A stretch of DNA of 64,000 nt from Cyanoderma ruficeps (taxonomy: Eukaryota > Chordata > Aves > Passeriformes > Timaliidae), in NCBI GenBank assembly GCA_008694505.1, contig VZDJ01000301.1, positions 1,899,485 to 1,963,484 on the forward strand. The letters are read 5' to 3'. Positions 35,901-59,456 of the stretch are shown here, one piece after another. How positions within the stretch are numbered: the stretch's first letter is position 1; each line of letters opens with the position of its first letter. The notes under the pieces were generated by a model that was not told the DNA's origin, ran no database searches, and saw only the letters and a list, made by a program, of their open reading frames with translations. The translations under genes and the position numbers were made by a program.

Positions 35901-38900
35901 GCAGCTCAGAGAAGACAGAGGCAGGCCAGTGGGAAACTTTTGTAGTGCACCCTCAGCGCTTGGAGCGTGGGGGCTCCGGGGGACGTCCCCCCACCCAGGG
36001 GACACAGTCAAGGCCTAGGGAGGACAGTGAGGAGGTGGCCCTGGCTGCGGTGAAGGAAGGTGTGACCCAGCTGCTTCGTAGACACATGTCCTCTCTAACC
36101 CGCTTTTTGTGTCCACCAAAGTCCTGGCTGCACTGATTAATGGTTTTGTAATTGGACTTAAAGTCCTCAGGAATTCTGAGAGCTGTGATGCTCCTCTGTA
36201 GTCCCCACTCGCTGTGGAGGGAGGTGCAGGATGCTGCACATGGCCTTCTCTCTGTCCCCACCCTGTGATGCTGCCGCACTAGGACCCTGGCAAGGGCTGG
36301 GGTGGTCAGAAATAGGTAATGCTGGGTTTCCATCTGCAGGACCCCGGGGTCTGAGGACAGCCACTGTATTTGCTTTTGAAATTCAGATGACAAATACCCC
36401 CGCATTATTTCCCAAAGAAATTTGCCGTATATACACAATTATTAAAACTCCTGATTTTGAAGTTTCTTGCTGTGAGTTCTGGGTTATAACACTCTTAAAA
36501 TCATTGTACCAAGAGCCATAAACAATAACTGTAAGGAATTTGCATTGGTGTGTAAACCTGCTAAAGGAGGTTCACAACTCCAGTCTCAAAAAACTCTCTT
36601 GCTAATCTCTAAAAATGAAACAGTGCAGAAGTCAGGACAGAATGGTCACTTATTCTCACACTTTATTGTCTCTGACAGTATCTTTTCTGGTATTCTGCAT
36701 AAACCCTATTTCTGCTGCTTCACTCACCTGGCAGAGGCTGTCGCATGTCGAGACACTCAGTGCCTGGAGGTTATGGTATACCCAGAAGGGCTGTGAATTC
36801 ACAGAGGTCTTGACAGCAGTTTCTCTTTTTTGTGTGTGTATTACTTAGCAACGCTATCTAGGTGACCGCACTGAGCTGTTTTCAGTTGTGGTTAGGGAGA
36901 GTTATCTTAAGCCATTTGGGACTTTAGTGAGAAGCAGCATCTTTCCATTGATTGCAGGACATGGGTACCAGAGCCTGTGCGTGCTCAAGCTCTGTTTGAG
37001 AAAATGTCATCAGTCTGCGGGGACCAGTAGGGGATGCAAGGCCTGTGGGGGTTGTTTTAGCAGATATAGCAAAGGTGTGGATGCTGTGGGACCAGCGTGT
37101 GGCACTGGCTGAACAGGAATCCCTTTTATATGTTCATGTGGCTTTTGACACACTGTGGGACAGCTGCTTTTGTTGATCTTGATCCAAAGCAGCTGATGCA
37201 GCCTGTGTTTTACAAGTGGACTGCAGTAACCTTTTTGAGGGGTTGAAGGGCTTGGCCATCCAGGTAGAGCAGATGCTGACTGTGGGGAGTGTCGCAGTCT
37301 GTCTGGAGGTGAGCAGGCTGGGTCATAGCCAGCAGCACTCTGTTCCCAGGCAGATGCTCTGAGTCTGGAGACTGGGACAGAGCTGGGCCTGGCAAGCCTA
37401 GGCTGGGCATGAAGTTGCCTTGGAGATTGGGTAAGTTTTTTAAGCACTGATAGAAGAAAGATCCATGATGAGTCTTCTGTCATTAACTTCTCCCTGGTCT
37501 CTGTGTCTCCACGGGGATGCACACCCTTAAGGTTAATTAGAGACTGAGGTTTGCAAATGAGGAAGAACAGGGGGAAAAGGATTCTCTTTGATCTGTGGTC
37601 AAGGGATGCAGAGGAATGTAGGGTCACTTTAGTACTTTATAGCCTGGCAAGGGACTTATCTGAAGTGACAGGACTTTTCCCTTTTCCCTGAGGCTCTTGC
37701 TTACATGCTGTCCATATGTCACGGCAATTCTCTGCAGACAGCAGGCAGAGTGCAAAGTTTAGTAGTGTTGTCTGCAGATGAGTCAGCAGAAGAGAAATAT
37801 CTTGTTCCTGTGAAGTGCAATGGTCCTGTAGGCAAAGCAGCACGTGACAGTCACATCTGACTGTGCCAACGCCCCGCAGGTTCAGAGGGACGATAGGACA
37901 GCCTTGGAGCAGGCGGTGCCACCCAGGGAGCTGTGTGTGTCCCAGGGCCTTGCTGGTCCAGCTCCACTCTTGTGCCTTGGGTCCCTCGTGGGAATTGCAG
38001 CAGCCTTGGGCTGGAGCATTTACTGAGTTGTTGCAGCAAGCTCATTTTCATTTGAAGTAGCAGCATTTATTTTGTTTCACAGGTAAATCTACAGGTGAAA
38101 AGCAGAAGTGGCAGAAGAAATCCTGCTACTGGTGTAGGTTTGCAGTTAATATTCTCCAGGAAGTTCTTCAGGACATCAGAAAAAAAGGCAGATGGGCTAA
38201 GTTCTCATGCCATCAGTGTTTTTAGGGTGCAGAAAGATCTGACCTGCTTCTCCTGTGTAGTGTGATGCTGAAGTTTTCTGTCACCGCCAAGACTAAAACA
38301 GCAGCACTGTCCATAAAGATGCAGACAGTGAGGTAAAGCTTTGGCTAAGCAGGGAAATTTGCTGGGGCTATTCTGACCTCTTGCACCTGCCAGAGGTGTG
38401 AACTTTGGTGTTATGGTTAAATTCCAGCTCTGATGATGGTGTAGTTAGCTGACACTAAGGAAGAAGGCTTAAATTCCTTCCCTGCCTATATATTTTTTTC
38501 CTTTCTAGTAATCAATGCTCATCCTTCTTCCCCTCCCAGAAGTGGCCATGTTTCAGTGGGATTCAGTGGTTCCCTGACAGTAAAAGCAACTCTTTTCCCA
38601 CCTGGCAGTCATCTGCTCCTCGCTGAGTCTGTGCAGGTCCCTCTTTCTCTTGCTGAGGTAGCTGGCAGATGATGCAAGATCCTTCTTTGATACAGGATGC
38701 ACCAAAGAAATAAGTTTAAGAAGAAAAGCCCTAAGTGTTTTATATAGTGATGCAGAGACTGTGATATGCCCATGGCTTTTCCAAACAGGCCACTTCCAGC
38801 TTTGCTCCTTTCGAGCAGTTTCTCGTATTCCACCATGAACTCAATAATGCAGTAGGGTGACACCTTAAAATAGAACAATGTTAATATTTTACAGCAAGGC

Positions 38901-41900
38901 TCTTTCTTCTGGTTATGCTTGGTTTCTATCTTGGAGTGTTCGGAATGAGCTTTGAGAGTTATCTTCTCTTTCCTCTTCCCCATCTGCTGCAAATGTAATT
39001 AATTTTAGAACAGGTAGTGCTTTATGCATTTGGGGAAGCAAAGCCATGTCCTCATGTGTTGAACTCAGCTACAGATGCTGGATCCCACTGTGGTTAAATA
39101 ATTGTTTGGGATGCTATTTTAGTCACTTGGGTCAAAATGAAGCATTCTAAGATTAGTAGGTTTATTGCAGTAATGTGTGGTGTGTTCCCAGTTTTTTATG
39201 AAGACAAGCCTGGTGACGGGACGACTTCCCAGAAATGCACTTGCCACAGGATGGAGGTTTTAAAGTTCTGAATAGTGGTAAAATTATTGTTTCATTTCTG
39301 CATTAATTTGAGTAATTAACAGAGCAGTGTCACTCATGAGGTGCCCAGCCCAGCTGTCGGGACACTGCAGAGGCAACTTCAGCAACATCTCACCTGTAAG
39401 GTCACAGCAGACAGAGTATATTTATCCCACCCTTGAAGCTGGTTTCTCACTTGGTACATTGGGTAGAGCTGCTGCTGTGTGGCTGATGCTGTCTCACCAC
39501 TCCTGCTAATTTAATGCACAGCACATAATAGAATCTCTCAAGTTGGAATCCATTCGCTTGAGTTGTTGTTTGCCATCAGTTAACTAACTATGTATACCCT
39601 AAGAAATGGAAAAATTAGGGTGGAGGAGAGAGGATGGTTGGCTGTGGGAGGAGCTGGAAGAAGCTGTTGGAGTTTTCTCCTGAGCTGGGACAGTGCTGCC
39701 TGTACTGTAACCTGCAGTTCTTTGGCTGGCCATGAGATCTGCACCCAGCAGCAAGGAGCTGGTGACAATTCAGCAGAGACTGTACTTGTGTGCAGTGGAG
39801 TCTGGTTGCTCTGATGGGCCACACTGATGTGGGAAGCGTTTCACTGGTTGTGTGGGGCTGCTATGTCTGTGCTTCAATTCCAAAGCCTCTGCATTTGATG
39901 TTTTGCTGGGCAGTGGTTCAGAATGTCTGCATTCAACCCATTGACAGACCTTTTAATTCTCTCCCAAGGGAAGGAAAGAAAGTGGTCAGAGACCAACAGG
40001 TGACTGGAAGCACAGTGAAATTATTTTAACAAAATAACAAGAAAATCGGCTGCTGTTTCCCCCCAGTGTTTCCATGAATTCTGGGGTTACTTGAACCAGA
40101 GACAGATGCTTGCTGTGTTTTTCCAGCTTCATGGGTTCTGCTAGGACATCGGTGGTAAATGACTGATGCAGAGTGTGCTTGCAAGATGACACCTTGTAAA
40201 ATGTAAGAATTACTTGTGTCATACCTTGTGTTTTCACAGCGGCACTCTGGAAGCTGCTGCATTTATAGCACAGATCTCACCTGAAAGTTAAATGTTTGTT
40301 TAACTGTTTGAAACCTGAGGGTTCCAAACATTCTTTTGCCTGAGGTTGTGTTTGGTCCTTCCCATATATTTGTTCTCAGGAAATAGAAATTTAATTACTG
40401 GAATGGGGGAAACAGCAAGCTTGACTCACAGGCGTTATGGAGTGAGTGATAGATGGGTCGCGCAGTTCTGGAATGTCCTTGTGGCTGCTCTTCACTCTCA
40501 CTTCTCTCTTCGACACAATATTTTTTTGGCTCCCTACTGACCTAAGATTCTCTTTCCTTGTTCTCAGTACATTGTGGTAGGTCTAGCAGAGCAACCAGGG
40601 ATACTTGTATGTATGTACCCCAAACCTGTTCAGATGTATCTGACCCTGAAACTGTCCATAAGGTGTCATGCTGATGCTCAGTGGGGAGGGAGAGATATTT
40701 ATATATATAATATGCATCTCCTTAGACTGCATTTGACTTGTTACTCCGGAGCATTCCTTAACCTTGAGTCATGTGTGCTTGAGTAAGTCCAATCACTAAA
40801 TCTGCTACTTAACAGCTCTTTCACAAAGCACACCCTTCTTGGCTGCCAAACAGCAGAGCTTTGCCAGTGGCCCTTAGTGAGGACAGTCCCAGCTCATCCC
40901 AAGTAGAACACTCAGCAGAGCCCCTCTATTAGAGAAGAAGGTGGTATTCAGAGGGGCATCTGCTCTTTGTCACACCTTGCACTTGCCCCACCTAACATTC
41001 CAGCACACCCACTCCAGGTGGGTGGGGAGACGTTTTAAATTCCACACCACTCTTATTATTAGGGAGCTGAGGCACGCACCTAAGGGTCGTTAAGGATCGT
41101 TGCTGGGCGGAGGGGTCATGCTGTTCTGGGGAGCAGCAGGCCAGAAGTGCCATGTGCTGCACTGGAGAGGTGTACACTTCAACAAGAGAGATGATGCTGC
41201 TTTTTAGTTTTTGCAAATCTAGCACCCATTTCTAACTCCTGCAGCAGCTGGAAAGGGAATATTCACTGCCATGCCTTCCTATCAATCCCTATTTTTGCTT
41301 CAGCTGTGTGAAGCTGGAGTTACTAATTCTTCAGGCCCTTTTGGAGAGGTACAATGACTCCAACCCAAATCACAGATAACTTCCTTCCTTATAACTGTCA
41401 CAATTTCTGTCCCAAATTGGTGGTATGTCTGTCTTTTCATCAGAGAAGCAGTTCAGCTGAACCACCACTAATTGCAAACTGCTACATGAAGTGCCAGAAG
41501 TAAGTGTGGCCTAATGTGGTGTCAGCAGCTGCTTCACCATCTGCTGAGTCACCACTGCGGTGGGGACAAGGGACAGGAGGGGAACACTGGCAGCCATCCC
41601 CAGGTGGGCTGTCCCCACTGGGGAGCTGCAGCCTGGTCTTACACAAACGACAAAGCAAACAGCAAGCCTGTTGAAACTTATTTAAGTTAAGAGCCCTTCT
41701 CTCACCCTTATCCTTCTGCATAGACCTTCCTTCCTCTCCTCAGGACTGTACAGGGATGCGGCACACTCACCAGCTGCCCTGGGGAGTGTAAAGGGTGAAG
41801 AATCCAAATGAGAGCTGGACGGGGGCTGGGGGTGAACTGGCCATGCCACAGTCCTTAGGTTGCCTTTTAGATGTGAAAATAGCATTATTAACCTCATAGT

Positions 41901-42268
41901 AATGATTTATAATTTGCATTGCAACTCTTGTTTCAGTGTCCCCAGCCAGCTGACTGCTGCACGCTTCTCTCTGCAGAGCAGCTCTGAGTTGCATTAAATG
42001 ATTCAGTATTCCCACCAGGCACTGTTTGTCAAGCCTTGGCAGCTGATGCCAAATACAACTGGCTAAGCCCCTTGTGAGGTGGCTGTGTCTTTGCACTGAC
42101 CTTCTGTACACTGTGCCTGCTGTTGACTGATTCTGTTTTGGAAGAACTGAGAAATATCTCTTTTCTTTTCTTTTTTTTTTTTTNNNNNNNNNNNNNNNNN
42201 NTTTTTTTTTTTTTATTTTTTCCCTCTCCTTCATTGTGTTCCAGTTCTTTCTGGACGTGCTTGGCAAG
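35539..42268. other. First intron and 5' UTR region of PCYT1A
   Basis: About 6.7 kb between the CpG island and the first coding exon. I see no coding exon. Open frames on both strands lack homology. In mammals PCYT1A also begins with one or more noncoding exons, but none can be placed here beyond the one ending at 35538. Confidence 0.5.
42184..42201. other. Assembly gap (18 N) in a poly-T tract
   Basis: Eighteen N lie within a run of T just upstream of the acceptor of the first PCYT1A coding exon. The tract length is unresolved; the exon itself is complete. Confidence 0.95.
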
Positions 42269-52822
<10,554 letters not shown>

Positions 52823-55170
52823 CCTACCTGCCAGGATTTACTGCGGACCGCTAATCGCTGAATCATAAGTCCAGACCCACTGGGGGAACTCTAAATGAGC
52901 AAGAGAGCCATAGGAACAGGGCTGATAGTGAGCACAGGGCCTTGGAGGCACCCGTTGCTCTTCGCAAGGGCTGCTGCCTGGAAGCACATTCACACTTCCT
53001 CTTCCTTCTTCTCCTTAAATCCCCTTTTTATTGTTTACGTTCTAGCGGTTTCCAGGGTGAAGATGGTTTTTATATTTTAAGAAAGTGTTCGTTAAAAGGG
53101 CAAAGAATAGCACTCTAGTGGCTTTTAGTTTCTTTTCCCTTGTTAAACCTCCAGGCAAGAAGGAAAGTGGGAAGACCTCTCTGTCTCTTCTTTCCTCAGC
53201 TCCTTTGTCTTACCCCCCCCACCCCAGGCAGTATCTGTGCCACTGCCAAACGAAAGACCCCTCAGTTCCTTGACCAGCATGACCTCAAGAGCACACACGA
53301 AGCAGTGGTGTAATGAGGCTTCTAGGAAATAGAAACATCCCTGCTGGGCTGGAGCCGCTAGGAATCTATCCAGCAGACCCTGTAGTGCTCGCATGCCTCT
53401 TAACTGAGCTTCCCAGCGTGTGGCAGTGAGGACGTGCTGGGCAGGGGTACCAGCCTGGCACGCAGGAGTTACACCTGGGAAGGACTTGCAGCACTGTAGA
53501 GTGGCACACCCCATAACGTGCACAGCATTCACAGCTCCAAACAGTAGAGGGGCTGCAGGGGAAAGGCCTTTCCAGCTAATCTTAGCAAGACTGCTAAATC
53601 CTGAGCTAAAATTGAGCCCTCAGTTGCTGTTGGAGAGAAGAGAATGAATCTTTGCTTCAGGGCACTTGCTGTCATGCATTTCCTTGGGTGTCTGAGAGCC
53701 CAGGTAGGAAATGAATGTGTGTAGTCTTTTGAGAAGTTCCTTGTTCCAGTCTGTGGTGTGTTACACGTTTTAGTGTCTGTCCAAATGGTCCCTCAGCACT
53801 GTGCTCTGTGTGTGTTTGTCTGTGTTTCAGCTGCTGTGCTCTAGGGGCTGGAGGAATCCTTCACACTGGTGCCGTGAAGTCGCTGCTCTAAGGGCAAGGC
53901 AGCCAGTTTGCTGCCAGTGTCACTGTGTGCAGCTGGACAGATGAAGGGCCCCAGTCCTGTGTGACAGTCACCTGGCTTGTGCAGTGCATGCACAAATCCA
54001 TGCCTGCTCACTCTGCTGCTCCATGAGGCAGGATGGAAGGAGCATCAGAGAGTGCTGCAGCTTTTTAAGGTTATTTAAACACATAATGCTCGTTTGAGTC
54101 CATGGTCCAAGTTGTGCCTGCTGTCGTGTCTGTGGTACACACTGAGTTTTGTGGCCTGTGGCTCCCCAAGGGGACTTGCCCTCCCCATGGCTGAGCAGGG
54201 CAGGTTGGTTGGGCATCCTGTCCTTCAGCCAACACTGGAGAAACTGGCCTTGCTGTCATGTAGCTGTGGAGCTTTTCTGCCAGGGTTTGCCTCTAATGTC
54301 CACTGTCTGTGGGTGGAGCTGCTGGGCTGAGTTGCCTGTATCCTGTGGTGCTGGGAACAGCAGACAGCTCAGGGCCCTGTCAGCAATTCTGCAGGGAGGT
54401 CTCCAGAGCAGGGTGTGAGGCTTGGGGAGCAGCACATGCAAGGAGGAAACTCATCAAGTGCTGCCACAAGCTCTGCATGCTGTAGTGCTTCCAGAGCATG
54501 TGGTGGCCCTGTGGTAGGAACAGGCTGCAGCTTCTTTCCAGCTTTTGTCTTGATGGTATTTTGTCACGCTGCCCAAAGGGCATGACAGAGGTTCTGTGCT
54601 TCTCTTGAGGCCAGAATTGGAATGGGAAAGGGTATTTTGGGGATCACTAATCCACTTGGACCTCTTTCAGCAGGGATGTGCACAGCTGTGAGAGCATGGC
54701 TGGCTGCTGTGGATTTTAAACTGTAAGGAGCAAATAACAGTCACATGGTAGAAGGCAGTTGTTAATCCTCTGGTTTATGAGTAGTAGAAGACTTATTTTG
54801 GATCACCCACATTGTCTCTTCCCTCATCTTCCTTTCCTCACCCTTCCTTCAGTATGGATGTTGCGGTTGCTTCCCTGAGCCAGATCACAAAGGCCAGGCT
54901 GCTTTAGAGCCTTACTACTGTTTTAAACACAAGTTATGCAACAGTGTTCTGTAAGTTTGGGTAACCATGGTGTTTTGGATGGTGGCTTGTTCTGCAGAGA
55001 CCTTAACACACCTGGTCTCTGCAATTCTGGGGTGCTTGGTAAGAAGCCAGCCATGGTTTTATATGTAGCTTGGAATAACAGAGCTGTTTCTTGTAACCAA
55101 TTATCTCTGCTTCCTCCTTGCACTGAAATTAAATTGGACACTGAAATCCCAGCCTAGTCTTTTTTTTTTT
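52823..55170 (+). other. PCYT1A: Probable PCYT1A 3' UTR and downstream sequence
   Basis: No coding sequence follows the stop. No strong AATAAA is found close by. An ATTAAA variant occurs near 55127, followed shortly by a T-rich tract, and could mark the end of a long 3' UTR. Another end is possible. Confidence 0.35.
54030..54140. repeat. Diverged direct repeat, copy A
   Basis: It shares AGAGTGCTGCAGCTTTTTAA, then TTTGA.TCCATGGTC and AGTTGTGC, with copy B at about 55590-55695. The same order and strand in both copies suggests an old duplication or an unnamed dispersed repeat. Confidence 0.6.
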
Positions 55171-55589
55171 CCTTTGTTTTGTTTTCTCTTGGATTGCTGG
55201 ACCAGTCTTATCCAGCACTGTCATGTTTTATCAGGAACAGGTAAGAGCTTGATCTTTCAACAAAACACCAAGTTCCCCAGGATCATCTCATTCCCACAGA
55301 TACACCCAGTGCTGCTGCTTCAGGGCTGTCCTGCATACCTCTAAGCCATCCCTCACTCTTCAAAAGAACCATCCAGAAGAGACATGAAGTAAAAGGTGCG
55401 GTGGAAAAACAAAACTTTACTAGTATGCAGTGAGAACTCTGTGGAGTTGGATGCTGCCAAATCTAGAGGCATCTACTAATGTGAAACAACCCTATTTCCT
55501 CTGTAGATCTTGGGTGTGAGCCCCTGGGAGAGGAATTTCTGATGGCAGAGAACAGCAGCAACAGGACAGAATTGAGAGGTACCAGGGAT

Positions 55590-55695
55590 GGTGGTAGAAG
55601 CAAGAGCATTGGAGAGTGCTGCAGCTTTTTAACGTGATCTGCTCATTTGAAACCATGGTCTGAGTTGTGCTTCTGGTGTCTGTAATGAACACTTG
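55590..55695. repeat. Diverged direct repeat, copy B
   Basis: The partner of 54030-54140. The core GAGAGTGCTGCAGCTTTTTA is identical, and flanking blocks (CATGGTC, AGTTGTGCTT, GTGTCTGT) align with small gaps. Confidence 0.6.
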
Positions 55696-55699
55696 GGGT

Positions 55700-56414
55700 C
55701 AAAAGATTACCCAGTCGTTTCTGCAGATTGTCATTGCTCCTGATGTCCATCCCCATGTCTCGAGCAGATACTGGTTCTGGACCGAGGCTGGTTAAGGCAG
55801 CATTAACTAATTGCCAGTGTTACAAAGGTGCTTCAAGGCTACTTGCCTTGCGTGGTGCCTGACTGCCAGGTGTGGATGGTCCCTGTGTGCTCTCAGGAGC
55901 AGCCAGTGCCATAGAGAACAGGCCCCAGGGACAGAGGACAAGGCATCCTGATGCCTTGGGAGAAATCCCCATTGGCCTGGACTTGCCTTGGCTGTGGGAC
56001 CCCAGCCAGCAGCACCCAGAGCTCAGTGTCACAGCTGGATGTTGGGCATCCTGTGACAGTCCCATGCCATGGCTGTGTTAGTCTGGGCTCCATCCTCTTC
56101 CCCCTGTATGGAATCATCTCCCACCCAGCCTAGGCAGGGACAGTATGAACCCAGTCACCAATGCAAGACTCCAGTAAAAATTTATCTTTACTCAGTGCTA
56201 GACAAGAGCCTCCAGGCTGGAGGTGGCTCCATGGACCTTCACTTAGGGCCTTTAGGTTTTGGACCTTTTCATTCTCTCCCAAGATGCTCTTTCCCCTTCT
56301 GCCTCTTGTGCTGCCAGCAGCTCCCCAGGGTCAGGGGAGGAGGAGAAGGTTGTGCAGGGTAGTCCAGCCCCTCACCCCACTCTGCCCCTTGGCACGCCAC
56401 TTTCTCCCTCCTGC
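55700..56414 (-). other. SLC51A 3' UTR and intergenic sequence
   Basis: The SLC51A transcript runs leftward into this stretch. No canonical AATAAA is seen on the - strand. Variant signals (AGTAAA, GATAAA) cluster near 56175-56200 and may serve. PCYT1A and SLC51A are therefore tail-to-tail. Confidence 0.35.
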
Positions 56415-58733
56415 TCATGCCTTGACGTCGGCGCCTGCGGGTGCGAAGCTGACGGGCTGGTAGCCCGGCTTGTCATCCTGCTTTCGGTAGTACATCCGCG
56501 TCAGCACCGCCAGGATGAAGGTCTGCGGGATCAACAGCTGCACGTGCATCTCTGGAACAGGAGAAGGGTCATTTGAAGCTGCCTTCACCTGCTGTGCCCA
56601 CCCCCCATGCCATGCCACGTGATGGAGAGGCCACTCTCCCATCTCCGCACTTACGCTGTGACCGGGCCTTGGAGGAGAAGGGCGGCGAGCAGGCGATGCT
56701 GCCGTTGTTGGCCAGGATGCTGAAGATGGCAGGCTGGAGCGCCGTCAGGAGCAGCAGCATCTGTAACCACCAACACGCCAGTGGTGAGGGCCGTGCCACT
56801 GCCCGGCTCCCGGCCTTCACCTTCCCCACTGTCCTGCAGCCTGCAGGGCTCTCACCCAGCACTGGCTCCTGCCCCATCTTCCCTCATGCTGCCTCACTCC
56901 ATCTGTGCTGCAGGAGCCCCTCACCTGGGAGGGAGGTGGGCAGGATAGGGGCTCACCTGGAAACAGGTGAACTTGGCCTGCATGTTCTGCTCAGCCAGGT
57001 GCAGCCGGGCCTGCCGGAAGAGGATGCCCAGGGCCCACAGCCCAAAGAGGGTGGAGACACCAACCAAGGTGTTGATCCAGAGGGCCACGCTCTTTTCTGA
57101 AATCTGAGAGAGACGCACAGAAAACATTACTGGGCTGAAAAAGCTCAGGTGGAGGCTTCCTGTCTAGGTCATCAACCTGCCCATCCCTGTGCTCTGGCAC
57201 TCACGTCAGCAGGGTTGTAATTCCCATCGGGAGCCAGGATCAGCCCCAGGAAGACAGCGACTGCCCTGAAGAAGGCGTACTGGAAAGTCCCCAGGATCAT
57301 CCATTTAAGCTTTCTCCTGGCATAGCAAGAGAGACTGGTAGCACTGAGGTCCCCAAGTCCCTGCCCAGGGACTTCTCTTCCAGCCCAGTGGAAGCAGGGG
57401 GTAAAGGCTCTCCAGGGGCAGAGGTTTATCCCAGCTCCCCCTCACCTGCTCATGGTGATCCGGGGCAGGCAGGGGCAGCAGCAGCAGCAGGGCCCAGTGC
57501 TGACCACCATGGGCACATCCTTCAGGGTGCTGAGCAGCGCTTCCTTCCCCCCAAAGCCCTCCACCATGACCAGCATCAGCAGGTAGAAGCAGACAGCAAA
57601 GTACCTGGGGAGGAGGAGGAAGGCAGGTGAAGGCCTGTGGGCTCTGTGGTGCCCTGTCCCAGGGTGGGTGATACTCACGCCGTGGTAGCCATCTCCACCA
57701 CCATCATGGAGCGCGGGAACCACAGGCCAAAGCAGCTGACCACTGACACAACCTGGAGGACAAGGGAGCTTGGCACCCTGACACTCCCTCTCCTGTGGCC
57801 TGGCACCCCTTGGGTGGCCCTGGCCCCCCAGGGTGATGCCCTCCAGCACCCCCACAGCCCAGCTCACCGTAGGGGCTGAGCTGCTCCAGCAGAGGGTCTT
57901 CATCTTGATAGGGCAGCGGATCTTGCGGAAGAGGTACGAAACCTCTTCCACATAGATCACAACCGACAGCAGTGTCATGATGGTGCAGAGGCCCAGGATG
58001 ATGAGTTGGGCCATGTCCAGCTCTGCCAGGGAGGGATGAGAAGCTGTCTTTGTCCTGTCCAGTCCCCCCTGGGGCCACTACTACAGGGAGTTGACCCGTG
58101 ACCCACCACTCCACGGGTTTAGGAAGTTCTGTGCCACGCCCTGCACATGCCTGTCTGTGCCAGAACTCGCCCTTCTGTGCCACTGCTCCCATGACACCTG
58201 CCCAAGTGCTGGCCCTTCCTGGGCTGTCCCCATCCCTGCAGGTAGGACTAGGAGATGGGAGGCTAAGACCCTGGCAGCAGCCCAGTTTCTGACTTCCGGG
58301 GCTGCTCCATGCCTGCTCTTGCCACGGCCACCCTACCACCTTCATCCCTGTCCTGTTCCCACCAGCGACAACAGGAGGGTCCTCCCCACCCTGTCCCCCC
58401 ACCTACGGTGCAGCAGCTGCCGGGAGGTGGGTGGCAGGGAGAAGCAGGCTGCCGGCACGCTGAAGTTCCTGATCAGCATCTCCACCAAAGGGCGGGAGAA
58501 CCTGCGGAGCAGAACGGGCGTGCTGCGCGGGGACACGGGGACACGCACCCCCGCAGGGTCCGAGCAGTCCCCTGGCTGGCTTGCCTCACCACCAAGCGCC
58601 TCCCTTCCTTTACAGAGGGAATGCATCATCCAAAGTTCAGATCCAAAGAGCTGGATTTTGCCCGGCTGCAAAGCAGCACGGGGGTCTCCAGCACTAACCT
58701 GGGGTCATCTGCCAGCTCCACAGTGGGATCCAT
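56415..58733 (-). CDS. SLC51A: Organic solute transporter subunit alpha (OST-alpha)
   Basis: Nine coding exons, 58733-58699, 58501-58407, 58022-57868, 57752-57679, 57604-57446, 57316-57205, 57103-56957, 56760-56655 and 56551-56415, join in phase to give 339 residues (human, from memory, 340). With OST-beta (SLC51B) it forms the basolateral facilitative exporter of bile acids and steroid conjugates in gut, kidney and liver. The protein begins [12 protein letters not shown] and has seven expected membrane helices. Recognisable blocks are [24 protein letters not shown], the Cys run [39 protein letters not shown] and LTRMYYRK. For exon 2 I chose the donor at CACC/GTAGGT because it alone keeps phase with exon 3 and restores QLLHQL. 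The gene is intact. Confidence 0.95.
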
Positions 58734-58734
58734 C

Positions 58735-59390
58735 CTGTTCAGCTCCTCGCTGGCTCTGTCCCAGTGCCTGTGGGTCTGCTCGTCACCGCCCGCCTCAGCT
58801 CCCCTGGTTGGCCCACGGGGTCAGAGTCCCCAGGGCAGGGACCGCGGGACGATGCCGCGCCTCGTTCCAGTTTAACCAGAGCCTCCAGAGCTTCCGTCCC
58901 TCTCCCGCAGCTGCGGGCACTCATTGGCGTGGCCCCACGCCGTCCCGGCCCACCGAGTGCTTTGGCCACCAGGTTATCGACCCGGGGTGCCGGGAAGGCA
59001 GCTGTCACCCGTACCGCCACGCCCGCGTGTCCCAAGGCCTGGGGCGCAGGGCACCTGTGCTGCGGTGACGCTGCTGCCCCTGCAGGTAGCCCAGACATGG
59101 GTGGTGGTGCCATGGAGGGTCCGGGACGTGTCCTCGTGTCCCCTCGGCAGCAGTGTCGGGGTGGGAGGTGGTGCCGCGGGGCGGCGGGAAGGCTGTCAGC
59201 CCCTGCTCTGCTCTGCGGGCCCTGGGAGGACTTTGGGTGGCTCAGCCCCAGGGAGCCCGGGGCTGAGCCCTGCACGGAGCAGCTCCCACGGCACTAGAGG
59301 GCAGGGCTGGTCCAGCGCTCAGAGCCCCGGGCCGGAACAGCAGCAGCCCCCCGGCCTGGGGGGGACCAGAGGGCTGGAGCGAACAATCTG
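58735..59390. promoter_or_regulatory. CpG-rich 5' flank of SLC51A, possibly a shared promoter
   Basis: CG-dense sequence (for example GGGACGATGCCGCGCCTCG, CCGTACCGCCACGCCCGCG) lies between the SLC51A start and a possible divergent gene at 59457. I looked for an FXR-type inverted repeat (AGGTCAnTGACCT) and did not see one. A TGACTCA AP-1-type site lies just outside at 59433-59439. Confidence 0.45.
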
Positions 59391-59456
59391 AGTGGGGAGC
59401 TGTCGGCTTAGGCAGGAGGAGCAGTGTACCGTTGACTCACGGATCCCGGAATCCTC

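Noticed and set aside
37010..37627. 205-residue open frame on the - strand
   Set aside because: It lies in the first PCYT1A intron, has no family motif and no paired splice sites; it is probably chance.
58400..58408. Alternative SLC51A exon 2 donor four bases further (AG/GTGGGG)
   Set aside because: It breaks the reading frame into exon 3; the GTAGGT donor keeps phase and restores the conserved QLLHQL region.
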